In this document: positions 21,994-30,567 of the stretch, one piece after another
Position numbering within the stretch: the first letter of the stretch is position 1
Layout: each line of letters begins with the position of its first letter
Origin: Bacillota bacterium
GTDB taxonomy: Bacteria; Bacillota; Clostridia; Oscillospirales; Ruminococcaceae
Assembly (NCBI GenBank): GCA_023431215.1
Contig: JAEYXR010000092.1
Coordinates: 1-30,899 of the forward strand
Direction: 5' to 3'
DNA length: 30,899 nt
The notes under the pieces: model-generated
Seen by the model: only the letters and a program-made list of their open reading frames with translations
What the model was told of the DNA's origin: nothing
The model's database searches: none
Translations under genes and position numbers: made by a program

Positions 21994-22749
21994 TTAGACA
22001 TAACCGGTTAACCGCAGCTTCAGCTTCTTAAGTGACTCGGCATGAATCTGCCACACCCGTGACTGAGAAATGCCCAGCAGCTCTCCAATGTCCTTAAATT
22101 TTATCTGGTCCACATAATAGAGAGATAAAATCAGCTGTTCTCTTTCACTGAGCAGCTTGATGTCTGTCACAAGCTTTGCCAGCAGTTCCTTGTCTTCCAG
22201 TCTCTCCTCGTTTTGGTTGCCCTGTCCGGAATCCAGTTCAAATTGTATTCCGTCGTCCCAAAGCAGCGACTCCAACGATACCGAGTTCATTTTTGCGGCG
22301 CTTCTTTTGGCGTCATCATATTCCTTGTCTGAAATTTGAAGGTGCTCCATCAGTTCCTGCTTATCACAAGGACGGTTTAGTTTTGTATACAGCTCGCTTT
22401 TTGCATGGTCAATATCCTTATTCAGCTTTACCAGCCTGCGGGGAACATCATCCTGCCTGCGTAAAAAGTCGATGATGGCACCCCTGACCCGAATAGAGGC
22501 GTAGGTTTCAAATTTTACACCGGCGGCGGAATCAAATCGTTCAATGGCATCCATTAGGCCAATGATTCCTTCGTTTATTATGTCGTCCTTGTCGTATGTA
22601 GCGTGGTATCCCTGCATGGTTTTGGCAGAAATAATCTTAACAAGGTTGAGGCTTTGCTCCACAATCAGGTTGCGGATTTGCTGGTTTCCCGTCAGCTGAT
22701 ATTCGGCTATGTAGTTTTCCAGTTGAACAACCTGTTTTGTCTGGTTCAT
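21994..22749 (-). CDS. sigD: Flagellar sigma factor SigD/FliA (sigma-28)
   Basis: A 251-residue RNA polymerase sigma factor of the sigma-28 class. Region 2 is seen as DKDDIINEGIIGLMDAIERF and GVKFETYASIRVRGAIIDFL, followed by RRQDDVPRR; region 4 has LSEREQLILSLYYVDQI, then FKDIGELLGISQSRVWQIH, a helix-turn-helix for the -35 box. The order flhA then sigD fits other Firmicutes. ATG 22749 is preceded by AAAGGA and lies 13 bp after flhA. It would drive late flagellar genes (flagellin, stators) and is normally held by FlgM, not seen here. Confidence 0.95.
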   Translation of the reverse strand: MNQTKQVVQLENYIAEYQLTGNQQIRNLIVEQSLNLVKIISAKTMQGYHATYDKDDIINEGIIGLMDAIERFDSAAGVKFETYASIRVRGAIIDFLRRQDDVPRRLVKLNKDIDHAKSELYTKLNRPCDKQELMEHLQISDKEYDDAKRSAAKMNSVSLESLLWDDGIQFELDSGQGNQNEERLEDKELLAKLVTDIKLLSEREQLILSLYYVDQIKFKDIGELLGISQSRVWQIHAESLKKLKLRLTGYV

Positions 22750-22762
22750 TCTCTCAATCCTT

Positions 22763-24817
22763 TCATCCGGTTACTTCTATGTTGCCCAGAGCCTGAATCT
22801 GGATATCCTGATCGATCTCCTGAAAAGACAATACCACCACATCAGGGAAAAACTGGTGGATAATGCGTGCAAAATAGATGCGCACAATGGGCGAGGTAAG
22901 GATGACCGGGACCTCCATTACCTTTTGATTTTTATCCAGCAGTGCCGCTATACGGGTGATGATACCATTGAGCATTTCCGGCGGCAAAACCACATAGGTC
23001 TCACCCTCGGTACGTTTTACATTGCTGACAATGCTGTTTTCCACCACTGCGTCCAGCGTCAGCACCCGCATTTGTTTGTTATCCGCATACATTTTGGAAA
23101 TGGTTCGCTTAAAGGACTGCCGAATCTTTTCGGTGATGATATCGGGGTCCTTTACATTGCCGCCTATGTCGCTGATAATTTCTAAAATAGACTCCATATT
23201 TTTAATGGGAATACCTTCTCGCAACAGGTTTTTTAATATTTTCTGCAGCAACGCATAAGAGATGAGGTTGGGTACTACTTCGTTAACCAACTGCTCGGAC
23301 ACAGGTTTTACGTTGTTCACCAAGGAAATGACCTGAGAACGGGTGAGCAGCTCATCGGTATGGCGGCGAATGTTGCTGGACAGGTGATTGACAATGACAC
23401 TAATGGGCTCAATTACCGTATAGCCATACAGTATGGCAAGATCCTTTTGGTCCGGGGTAATCCAGCGGCTGGGTATTTTGTAGGTGGGCTCAATGGCGTC
23501 AATGCCGTCAATCTCCGCCCGGATATCCCCTGTGTCCAAGGCCAACAGATAATCTACCAACACTTCGCCGCTGTCTACCTCCTCCCCTTTGATTTTGATG
23601 GTATAGGCATTAGGCACCAGCAGGCCGTTGTCTTTCAGCTTTACCGGCGGCACCACCATCCCCATTTCGGACGCAAACTGCTTGCGAAACATAACAATTT
23701 TATCTATAAAAGAGCCCCCCAAGGACTCATCTACCAAAGGAATTAAGTTATAACCAAATTCCACTTCAATCAGTTCTGTTTGTATCAGGGAATATATGTT
23801 ATCAATGCTTTTATAAAAGTCCTCTTCCTCTTCTATGCTTTGCTTTGTTTCCTCCATAATATTTTGGATAACCGGTGGAGCCGCTGCTTTGCCGTTTTTA
23901 ATTTTGTACCCCAGAAATATCAGTACTGATGCAATCAAAATCAGCTGAAACTTTGGGGAGCCGGGTATGAAACAAATGGAAAGCATAATCAGTCCCGCCA
24001 GAGTCAGCACTGTGGACTGAGACATAAACTGCTTGCCTACATCCTCATTAAGATTGCTTTCAGAGGAAGAGCGGGTAATAATCATGCCTGTGGCTGCCGA
24101 TATCAACAGTGCGGGGATCTGGGAAACCAGACCGTCGCCGATGGTGGCAATGGAATATACGCTGACCACCTGACCAAAGGACTGACCGGACATCATACCG
24201 ATAATCATGCCGCCAAAGAAGTTGATAATGGTGATGATGATGGATACAATGGCGTCGCCCTTAACAAACTTTGTTGAACCGTCCATGGCACCGTAAAAAT
24301 CGGCTTCCCGCTGAATTTTGGTGCGCCTGCGCTTGGCTTCCTCCTGGTTGATGAGCCCGGCGTTCAAATCCGCATCAATAGCCATCTGTTTTCCGGGCAT
24401 GGCGTCCAGAGTAAACCTTGCCCCCACTTCTGCCACACGCTCGGAGCCTTTGGTTATAACAACAAACTGAACCACGATAATGATTAAAAAGATGATACAG
24501 CCGATGACGGGGTTGCCCTGAATCACAAATTCGCCAAAGGTTTTGATAATTTGCCCGGCTTGTCCCTCTTCACCAAGAATAAGACGGGTAGAAGAAATGT
24601 TGAGCGCCAGACGAAATAACGTGGTAATAAGCAGCATGGAGGGAAAAATAGAAAACTCCAGTGCTTCATTGATGTACATGGTAGTAAGCAGAATGATGAG
24701 AGAAATGGTGATGTTGATAATAAACATCACATCCAGCCAAAAAGGCGGCAGCGGTACAATGATCAGTACTATAATTAGTATGACAAAGATGGCAATTGAA
24801 TTTTTTAGTATCCTCAT
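22763..24817 (-). CDS. flhA: Flagellar type III export protein FlhA
   Basis: A 684-residue integral membrane protein, the main export gate of the flagellar type III apparatus. The N-terminal half has about eight membrane segments and the FHIPEP signature (GARFTLDAMPGKQMAIDADL at about 150-169) between the fourth and fifth segments. The C-terminal half is the cytoplasmic ring domain that docks chaperone-substrate complexes. The start is placed at ATG 24817 because GGGAG lies six bases upstream; the upstream in-frame ATG at 24829 has no such site. It lies between flhB and sigD; the GTPase gene flhF and the ATPase gene flhG, which often follow flhA, are missing. Confidence 0.97.
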   Translation of the reverse strand: MRILKNSIAIFVILIIVLIIVPLPPFWLDVMFIINITISLIILLTTMYINEALEFSIFPSMLLITTLFRLALNISSTRLILGEEGQAGQIIKTFGEFVIQGNPVIGCIIFLIIIVVQFVVITKGSERVAEVGARFTLDAMPGKQMAIDADLNAGLINQEEAKRRRTKIQREADFYGAMDGSTKFVKGDAIVSIIITIINFFGGMIIGMMSGQSFGQVVSVYSIATIGDGLVSQIPALLISAATGMIITRSSSESNLNEDVGKQFMSQSTVLTLAGLIMLSICFIPGSPKFQLILIASVLIFLGYKIKNGKAAAPPVIQNIMEETKQSIEEEEDFYKSIDNIYSLIQTELIEVEFGYNLIPLVDESLGGSFIDKIVMFRKQFASEMGMVVPPVKLKDNGLLVPNAYTIKIKGEEVDSGEVLVDYLLALDTGDIRAEIDGIDAIEPTYKIPSRWITPDQKDLAILYGYTVIEPISVIVNHLSSNIRRHTDELLTRSQVISLVNNVKPVSEQLVNEVVPNLISYALLQKILKNLLREGIPIKNMESILEIISDIGGNVKDPDIITEKIRQSFKRTISKMYADNKQMRVLTLDAVVENSIVSNVKRTEGETYVVLPPEMLNGIITRIAALLDKNQKVMEVPVILTSPIVRIYFARIIHQFFPDVVVLSFQEIDQDIQIQALGNIEVTG

Positions 24818-24834
24818 TGACTCTCCCATGGGTA

Positions 24835-24896
24835 TTTTGTAAAGTACTCTTTGCTTTGGGTTTGTCCAAATAATTGTCAGCTTTTACTTTACAAAA
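24835..24896. repeat. 12-bp inverted repeat between flhB and flhA
   Basis: TTTTGTAAAGTA (24835-24846) is exactly repeated in inverted form at 24885-24896 with 38 bp between, in the 84-bp gap between the two genes. It could form a weak hairpin in the mRNA or mark a small insertion. No promoter is clearly seen within it. Confidence 0.6.
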
Positions 24897-24901
24897 ACGC
24901 C

Positions 24902-25954
24902 CTAACCCTTTTTCTTAATGTTGTACACCCACGCCAGCACCTTGGCCACGGCATCATAGTATTCTCTGGGAATTACACTGTCTACTTCCACGTCACGGTA
25001 TAAGGCTCTTGCCAGCTCTACGTTTTCCGTCATGGGAATCTCGTGTTCCAGTGCAATCTCAATAATTTTATATGCAATCTCATCTACACCCTTTGCCACC
25101 ACCACAGGGGCAATTTTTCTTTCCACGTCAAATTTAAGTGCAACAGCGTAGTGAGTGGGGTTTCGAATAATGACATCTGCTTCCGGCACTTTTTGCATCA
25201 TGCGTCCGGTGGCCATGCTGCGCTGAATTTCTTTGATGCGGCCCTTTACCTGAGGGTCGCCCTCCTGTTCTTTAAATTCCTGCTTAATTTCCTGCTTGCT
25301 CATGCGGATGTTTTTTTCGTACTCCCACCATTGGTAGGCGTAGTCAAAAACACAAATTGCACCGTATACACCAAGGAGCATCCAAATAAGACTTTTTGAA
25401 GAAGAAACAATGTAAGAAATAAGCGCAGCCACAGAAAAGCTTTGTATTTTGGCAAGCATGGTAATTTGAGAAGAAATAAAGAAGTAGAAGCAGGCTAAAA
25501 ACAAAAGGATTTTAAAGACAGCTTTTATTACTTCCATGACACTTCGTAAGGAAAACAGCCGCTTGATGCCATTTAAGGGGTTCAGCCTGGAAAACTTCAT
25601 TTTTAAGTTTTCGGTAGAAAACAAAAATCTGGTTTGTGCAAAGGTAATTAGAACAATAGAAGCCATAATAACCAGTACGATGGGCAGCACCAGCTCTATA
25701 CCCACCTCCAGCATATCTAAAAAGACGGTTTTGACCTGCTCCGGACCCAGCACCGGTATGGCGCTGGCAGAGGAGAAATATTTGATGGAAAATAGGGTCA
25801 GGGTTCTTCCCATGGTGGAAAGCATAGACGAAAGCATCAGTACCGCTATCAGCAGCACCCCCACTGTCAGAAGCTCCTTGCTTTGAAATACATTGCCCTT
25901 TTTACGTTCATCACTTCGCTTTTTAGGCGTCGCTTTTTCGGTTTTATTCTCCAT
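24902..25954 (-). CDS. flhB: Flagellar type III export protein FlhB
   Basis: A 350-residue membrane protein with four helices in the N-terminal two thirds and a cytoplasmic C-terminal domain. The self-cleaving NPTH motif that switches substrate class is present in VIIRNPTHYAVALKFD (NPTH at about 265-268); the N-terminal KTEKATPKKRSDERKKG motif is also typical. ATG 25954 is preceded by GGAG; an in-frame ATG at 25966 has a poorer site. It follows fliR but is separated by about 200 bp containing a palindromic repeat, so its expression may depend on readthrough. Confidence 0.96.
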   Translation of the reverse strand: MENKTEKATPKKRSDERKKGNVFQSKELLTVGVLLIAVLMLSSMLSTMGRTLTLFSIKYFSSASAIPVLGPEQVKTVFLDMLEVGIELVLPIVLVIMASIVLITFAQTRFLFSTENLKMKFSRLNPLNGIKRLFSLRSVMEVIKAVFKILLFLACFYFFISSQITMLAKIQSFSVAALISYIVSSSKSLIWMLLGVYGAICVFDYAYQWWEYEKNIRMSKQEIKQEFKEQEGDPQVKGRIKEIQRSMATGRMMQKVPEADVIIRNPTHYAVALKFDVERKIAPVVVAKGVDEIAYKIIEIALEHEIPMTENVELARALYRDVEVDSVIPREYYDAVAKVLAWVYNIKKKG

Positions 25955-25995
25955 TGGGTGCTCCATTTTGCAGCATAACAGCTGCTATTTTAAAC

Positions 25996-26152
25996 GATTG
26001 GGCACACATGCTGCACAAGGGACGGGCATTTTTAGGCAATACCGCATTATTCTAAGTGTTGTATTGCGTCAGAAAATTTTCAAGTAAAACGACGCTTAAG
26101 GCGTTAGCGGTGAATTGTGCGGTGTTGCCTAAGTGCAGCATGTGGCTCAATC
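25996..26152. repeat. MITE-like palindromic element (157 bp) between fliR and flhB
   Basis: The outer arms GATTGGGCACACATGCTGCAC (first 20 bases counted) and GTGCAGCATGTGGCTCAATC pair almost completely, with a single-base bulge and a G-T mismatch. A second inner stem (AGGCAATACCGCA, 26034-26046, with 26118-26130) shows one G-T pair. Smaller palindromes (GAAAATTTTC and CGCTTAAGGCG) lie in the centre. No open frame of note is inside. The compact terminal inverted repeats, nested stems and location against the fliR stop (4 bp away) suggest a non-autonomous mobile repeat or a structured RNA. Target duplications are not obvious. Confidence 0.7.
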
Positions 26153-26156
26153 TTGG

Positions 26157-26921
26157 TTAGCTTGTAGCAAGTGCGGAAATAGCAAGATAAAGGTTGTCAA
26201 ACAGCATGTGAATCATGTGTTCCATCAGACTCCCCAAAGAGGGTATCATCAGCAGAAAAAGGAATATTCCCAAAAGTATTTTTAACTGTATGTTGATGGT
26301 AAAGATGTTGATTTGAGGAATGGTGCGCATAATAACCGCAATACCAATTTCCACAATAAACATCACCGCAAGTATTGGCTGGGCAATTTTTAGCCCCAGC
26401 AACAGCATTTGAGAAAACATCTGGCAAAGGTTATAGCAAACCTGCGACTCTAGCGTAATGCTGCCTATGCCGATTACATCAAACGAGGCATCCAGCAGTG
26501 CTATGAGAGTAAGATGGCCATTCATGCCAAAAAATACAAGAAAAAACAATACATTGATAAGGCTTGCACTGATTGCCATAGAAACATTTGTCTGAGTATC
26601 GTATATTTTGGCAATAGAAAGCCCTATTTCAAAATCGATAAATTCTCCTCCGAAGATAATGGCAGAAAGAAATAAATTGATGATAAAGCCAAGAACAAAT
26701 CCAACCAGCACTTCTTTTACTGCCAACACACAAAACTGCATCATACCGGTAATTTGCGGCAAGCTGCCGGAATAAACACTGCAAAAGCAGGCTGATATTG
26801 CCAGTGCAATGCCAAACCTAACAATTGACGGAATAGATTTTCGCCCTGTAATATCATTTAAAAATACAAACCCGGTTACCCTCATTAAGACAAGCAGTGC
26901 TGCATCCAGTTCAATTACCAT
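26157..26921 (-). CDS. fliR: Flagellar type III export protein FliR
   Basis: A 254-residue protein with about six membrane helices, part of the FliPQR export gate. The pattern ALLVLMRVTGFVFLN near the N-terminus, IGLSIAKIYDTQTN in the middle (compare the family's G-x-x-x-a-x-x-x-dP) and FTINIQLKILLGIFLFLLMIP near the end support FliR. ATG 26921 lies one base after the fliQ stop; a TTG at 26954 would overlap fliQ. No strong ribosome binding site is visible, so translation is probably coupled to fliQ. A palindromic element begins 4 bp after the stop. Confidence 0.94.
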   Translation of the reverse strand: MVIELDAALLVLMRVTGFVFLNDITGRKSIPSIVRFGIALAISACFCSVYSGSLPQITGMMQFCVLAVKEVLVGFVLGFIINLFLSAIIFGGEFIDFEIGLSIAKIYDTQTNVSMAISASLINVLFFLVFFGMNGHLTLIALLDASFDVIGIGSITLESQVCYNLCQMFSQMLLLGLKIAQPILAVMFIVEIGIAVIMRTIPQINIFTINIQLKILLGIFLFLLMIPSLGSLMEHMIHMLFDNLYLAISALATS

Positions 26922-26922
26922 G

Positions 26923-27183
26923 CTAAGCACCAATGAGTGTAAGTATCTGGCCAAAGTAGTCCATAATCACCGAGCCCATCCAGGGCCCCAAAATGATAAG
27001 TACCACAATAATGACAATCAGCTTTGGAACAAAGGAAAGCGTCTGCTCATTAATTTGTGTCGCAGCCTGAAAAATTGAGATAATGACACCCACCAGCATA
27101 CTGATAATCAGAACCGGTGCGGTTATTTTAAGCGCCACCAAAATGCCGGAGCGTAATATTTCTGTTACTGCCGCAAGTTCCAT
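26923..27183 (-). CDS. fliQ: Flagellar type III export protein FliQ
   Basis: An 86-residue protein of two membrane helices joined by a short loop, the usual FliQ length. It begins MELAAVTEILRSGILVALK, has PVLIISMLVGVIISIFQAATQINEQTL, the conserved loop, and FVPKLIVIIVVLIILGPWM. It packs with FliP and FliR to form the core of the export channel. ATG 27183 follows GGAG by six bases. It sits 42 bp after fliP and touches fliR, a conserved gene order. Confidence 0.97.
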   Translation of the reverse strand: MELAAVTEILRSGILVALKITAPVLIISMLVGVIISIFQAATQINEQTLSFVPKLIVIIVVLIILGPWMGSVIMDYFGQILTLIGA

Positions 27184-27225
27184 AAGACGCTCCTTTCTGT
27201 GGTATCTGCCTTAAGCGGTCATTAC

Positions 27226-27969
27226 TTATAGATGAAAGCTGGTGACCAGGCTTTTAAATAAAAAGCCCCACCCGTCTACCATAATAAACAACAATATTTT
27301 AAAGGGAAGAGAAATCATTGCCGGGGGCAGCATTACCATACCCATGGACATTAAAATACTGGCTACCAGCAAATCGATAATAATAAATGGAATAAACAGC
27401 AAAAATCCAATGGTAAAGGCGCGTTTCAGTTCACTGGTAATAAAAGCAGGAATTACCACATGCATGGGTACATCCTCAAGGTTTTGGGTGCTGTCCAGCT
27501 TGGCAATGCCAAGAAACAGCTTCAGGTCATCATTTTGCGTCTGCTTGAGCATAAACTCCTTCATTGGCCTTTCCGCCTCTTTCAGAGCCTGCTGCTGGGT
27601 AATTTCCTGCCGGACATAAGGGTCGTACGCATTAGCTTTAATATCCTGCACCACAGGATTCATGATAAACAGCGATAAAAAGATGGCAATGCCGATGAGT
27701 ATCATGTTGGGGGGTGTCTGCTGCAGGCCAAGAGCATTGCGCAAAAAAGAAAGCACGATGATAATGCGTGTAAAACAGGTCATCATCATCAAAATTGATG
27801 GCAGCAGGCTTAAAAGAGTGAGAAAAAACAACACATCCAAATTGGAATATTGAGAGGTGTCCAGCACTGCGCCGTCTTCAACGGCAAATGCCGGCACCGC
27901 CAGTAAAAGCAACAGCACAGGAATTACCGCGGCCAAAAACCATCCCTTGCGTATCTTGGCGTTATTCAT
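27226..27969 (-). CDS. fliP: Flagellar type III export protein FliP
   Basis: A 247-residue membrane protein with a cleavable-type signal sequence (ILPV-like hydrophobic stretch ending PAFAVEDG near residue 32) and four further membrane helices. Family motifs are MTCFTRIIIVLSFLRNALG and TPPNMILIGIAIFLSLFIM, then AFITSELKRAFTIGFLLFIPFIIIDL split by a periplasmic loop, and the C-terminal PPAMISLPFKILLFIMVDGW. It forms the helical FliP5R1Q4 export gate. ATG 27969 lies inside the end of fliO (8-bp overlap), so the genes are translationally coupled. Confidence 0.97.
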   Translation of the reverse strand: MNNAKIRKGWFLAAVIPVLLLLLAVPAFAVEDGAVLDTSQYSNLDVLFFLTLLSLLPSILMMMTCFTRIIIVLSFLRNALGLQQTPPNMILIGIAIFLSLFIMNPVVQDIKANAYDPYVRQEITQQQALKEAERPMKEFMLKQTQNDDLKLFLGIAKLDSTQNLEDVPMHVVIPAFITSELKRAFTIGFLLFIPFIIIDLLVASILMSMGMVMLPPAMISLPFKILLFIMVDGWGFLFKSLVTSFHL

Positions 27970-28330
27970 GGCCGGAAGCGCCCCCCGCCATATGTTTTTG
28001 TGTCAATCCTTGCAACTGCATTTTCAGACAGTCTGCAAAGCTTTTTTGCGGGGAATTTGCCTCAAGCTGAGGCTCCTGCAGCGTCTCTACCTCTGTGAGC
28101 AGGGTAATAGAGCTTTGGCAGATTCCCAGTACATAGCTTTTGTCGCCAATTTTTGCAACGGCCAAAGCCTTATCCTGCCCCAGGGGCACACGCTCGATAA
28201 CCTTTATGTATCTGCCCTTTGCAAAACCTGTGTTTTTCTTCAGTCGCTCTGCCATTAGATAGGTGGCATAAATTAAAAAACCTATAACAATCAGGGCAAA
28301 TACAGCTTTAACAATATACTCCCACATCAT
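27962..28330 (-). CDS. fliO: Flagellar biosynthesis protein FliO
   Basis: A 122-residue protein with one N-terminal membrane helix (IVKAVFALIVIGFLIYATYLM) and a cytoplasmic region with IKVIERVPLGQDKALAVAKI and GDKSYVLGIC, the typical beta pattern of FliO/FliZ. FliO helps assembly of FliP into the export gate. ATG 28330 overlaps the stop of fliN (TGATG). It is followed by fliP with an 8-bp overlap, and this compact fliN-fliO-fliP order supports the call. Confidence 0.9.
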   Translation of the reverse strand: MMWEYIVKAVFALIVIGFLIYATYLMAERLKKNTGFAKGRYIKVIERVPLGQDKALAVAKIGDKSYVLGICQSSITLLTEVETLQEPQLEANSPQKSFADCLKMQLQGLTQKHMAGGASGHE

Positions 28331-28710
28331 CAGTACCTGATAGAATCTACGTCCTTGCTGTCTACAATTTCGGTAATGCGCACACAGAAGGTTTCGTCAA
28401 TAATGACAACATCACCTTTTGCAAAGCATTTACCGTTTACCAGCACGTCCGCCTGCTCACCTGCCAGCTTGTTCAGCTCTACAATGGTGCCCTTGGTAAA
28501 TTCTATAATCTCTTTAATGGGCTTTTTGGTTTTGCCAATCTGCACCGAGACCTGCAGTGGTACATTTAAAATGAGATCCAGATTGTGGGTAAAAATGTCT
28601 TCAGCGCTATAATCAATGGTTCTGACGGCGGCTTCTTTAGAGTCAGCGTTGTTTTCATCCACATTTTCAAATTCATTTAGCAAGGTTTCGTTTAAAATTT
28701 CATCAGACAT
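28330..28710 (-). CDS. fliN: Flagellar motor switch protein FliN
   Basis: A 126-residue cytoplasmic switch protein. The C-terminal 80 residues are a typical SpoA/FliN domain: LDLILNVPLQVSVQIGKTK, then IVELNKLAGEQADVLVNGK and GDVVIIDETFCVRITEI. The N-terminal 45 residues are acidic and variable. Many Firmicutes have FliY, a FliN with an added CheC-type phosphatase domain; this protein lacks it, so it is the short FliN form. ATG 28710 has AAGGAG about 11 bases upstream. It forms the C ring together with FliM, encoded just upstream. Confidence 0.95.
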   Translation of the reverse strand: MSDEILNETLLNEFENVDENNADSKEAAVRTIDYSAEDIFTHNLDLILNVPLQVSVQIGKTKKPIKEIIEFTKGTIVELNKLAGEQADVLVNGKCFAKGDVVIIDETFCVRITEIVDSKDVDSIRY

Positions 28711-28736
28711 ATTCCATCTGCTCCTTAAAACTGATG

Positions 28737-29729
28737 TTAGGGGACAATTCTTAATATCTCCACAGACTTTTTCTTGGTTTTGGTTAAATATTTGCCTTTA
28801 AAACGTGGCAGCTCATCCACACACAGGGTAACCTCCAAATTGTCCTTGTCTAGCTGTATCAAATCTCCCGGGGTGAGCGAGACCAAATCATTGACCGAGA
28901 TAAAGGTTTCGCCCAGCACAGCGGTAACGGTCAGTTCGGTATCCCGAATAACATCCATGAGTCCTTCATAATTTTCAATTTTGGAAATATTTTTTTCCTT
29001 AATTTCTTTGGCATTTTTTTGGTAGATGCATTTAAAAATTCCCTCCAACGTTACAGAAGGTATCAGCAGCTTCATAACACCACTGACGCTTTTAAAGATA
29101 ATTTCCATGCTGATTTCTACAAAGGTATTATCCGTTGCTACAAGACCCTTAATAAGGTGAAAATTTGTTTCACTACGCAGGTAGTTTGGCTCAATATTGA
29201 TGTAATTGGACCAGGGGTCTTTCATCAAATTAAGTATGTTGCCTACAAAGTTATCTAAAATTCCTAGCTCAAAGCTGGTATAGTCCCGCTTGATATCGAA
29301 AAAATCTCCTGTGCCGCCCAGCATTTTATCCAGAATACTAAAGGAAAGCTCCCGGCTCATTTCTACATACATCTGGGAAGGCATCAAATCCTCATTGGGA
29401 AAATCCAGATTGGCTGAGGCCAAAAATCTTGGATTTTGCACAAAATTGATGCTGTAGTTTTTTTCGTGCACACTGGTAAGCGAAACGGTACAAATTGACC
29501 GTAAAGCACCCGAGATATAAGAGCCTAAGATTCTTGAGTAGTTTTCATAAATGCTTTGCAGGCTGTTAAACTGGTCCTTGGTAAACTTTTTAGGCTTTTT
29601 AAAATCGTAGTTTTCTACCACTTCATCAGAGTCTGAATTGGCAGGTTGGCTGCCCAATGAGGCAAAAGTTGCAAGCTTATAGCTTTTTAGCAGCTTAAGC
29701 ACATTTTCTTGTGTCAGTTTTTCTTTCAT
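28737..29729 (-). CDS. fliM: Flagellar motor switch protein FliM
   Basis: A 330-residue C-ring protein. The middle CheC-like domain (about 60-240) includes LDKMLGGTGDFFD, where GGTGD is the conserved loop, and the C-terminal SpoA/FliN-like domain is visible as TELTVTAVLGETFISVNDL, then LTPGDLIQLDKDN. The N-terminal CheY-binding peptide, usually L-S-Q-x-E-I-D-A-L-L, is degenerate: LTQENVLKLL keeps the ends but loses the Asp. Binding of CheY-P may therefore be weaker or depend on a variant. ATG 29729 has only a weak site (GGATG). It lies between motB and fliN, without fliL. Confidence 0.95.
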   Translation of the reverse strand: MKEKLTQENVLKLLKSYKLATFASLGSQPANSDSDEVVENYDFKKPKKFTKDQFNSLQSIYENYSRILGSYISGALRSICTVSLTSVHEKNYSINFVQNPRFLASANLDFPNEDLMPSQMYVEMSRELSFSILDKMLGGTGDFFDIKRDYTSFELGILDNFVGNILNLMKDPWSNYINIEPNYLRSETNFHLIKGLVATDNTFVEISMEIIFKSVSGVMKLLIPSVTLEGIFKCIYQKNAKEIKEKNISKIENYEGLMDVIRDTELTVTAVLGETFISVNDLVSLTPGDLIQLDKDNLEVTLCVDELPRFKGKYLTKTKKKSVEILRIVP

Positions 29730-29796
29730 GCTACATCCAACGCAGTAATGCGCAGTACCATTCCTTTCTTGGAAGTAAAGGGGGCTTTGTGTGGGC

Positions 29797-30540
29797 CTAA
29801 AACTTCTCCTGCTGCAGCTTATCGTAAATTTGGTTTAACAGCTGGTCTGATTCAGAGGATTTTGTAATCAGAATTTCTACCCGGCGGTTTTCTTTTCTTA
29901 ACGCCTCGGTACTGTTGTCGTTTAAGGGACGGTGCTGGCCATAACCCATAGAAACAATTTTACCGGGGTCTAAAATATTTTTGCTCTGCACATACAAAAG
30001 TACTGAGTTTGCACGCTCGGTAGATAAGGTTCTGTCAGCAACCGGATTATTTTTTATGCCATACGTTGCTTGTGCCGTATGTCCCAGAATACGAATCTCA
30101 CCAATGCTTTGGGCTACTTCCTCAATACCTTCACATAAAAATTCTAAAACATGCTTGCCTTCTTCCCGGAGTACAGAGCTGTCCCCATCAAAAAAAACAT
30201 GATTTTTAAAAACAATAAAGTTGTAGTCGTCGCCCTTGTAAATTTCAATTGAGTTCGTAAGCTCATTTTCCTCTATGTATTTTTTTAATTTATAATACAA
30301 ACTGTCAAAATCGCTGTCACCCTCTATAAATTTATCCATCCCCATTGCAAGTTCATCTTCCGTCATTTCACTGATATCATAATTTTTATTAAAAGCACTG
30401 ACAATTTGCTGCCATTTGGCAGCATCCATGGTAGAAGAAGAATAAAGAAGAATAAAGAACGTAAGCAAAAGGGTTATCATATCGGCATAGGTATTCAGCC
30501 AGTTGTCTTCGCCCATTCTGGAGTTGGGTCTACGTTTCAT
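29797..30540 (-). CDS. motB: Flagellar stator protein MotB
   Basis: A 247-residue stator subunit. One membrane helix contains the proton-accepting Asp in NWLNTYADMITLLLTFFILL (Asp 20); a helical linker and plug follow, then the OmpA-like peptidoglycan-binding domain at about 125-235 with ILGHTAQATYG, then DRTLSTERANSVLLYV and RENRRVEILI-like KENRRVEILI. These features support the stator that anchors to the cell wall. ATG 30540 has GGAAAGGA upstream. It follows motA by 27 bp. Whether protons or sodium drive it cannot be told. Confidence 0.96.
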   Translation of the reverse strand: MKRRPNSRMGEDNWLNTYADMITLLLTFFILLYSSSTMDAAKWQQIVSAFNKNYDISEMTEDELAMGMDKFIEGDSDFDSLYYKLKKYIEENELTNSIEIYKGDDYNFIVFKNHVFFDGDSSVLREEGKHVLEFLCEGIEEVAQSIGEIRILGHTAQATYGIKNNPVADRTLSTERANSVLLYVQSKNILDPGKIVSMGYGQHRPLNDNSTEALRKENRRVEILITKSSESDQLLNQIYDKLQQEKF

Positions 30541-30567
30541 AGTTGCGCATTCCTTTCCGGGGAAGGA

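Noticed and set aside
25996..26152. Full insertion sequence
   Set aside because: There is no transposase or open frame inside, only nested inverted repeats.
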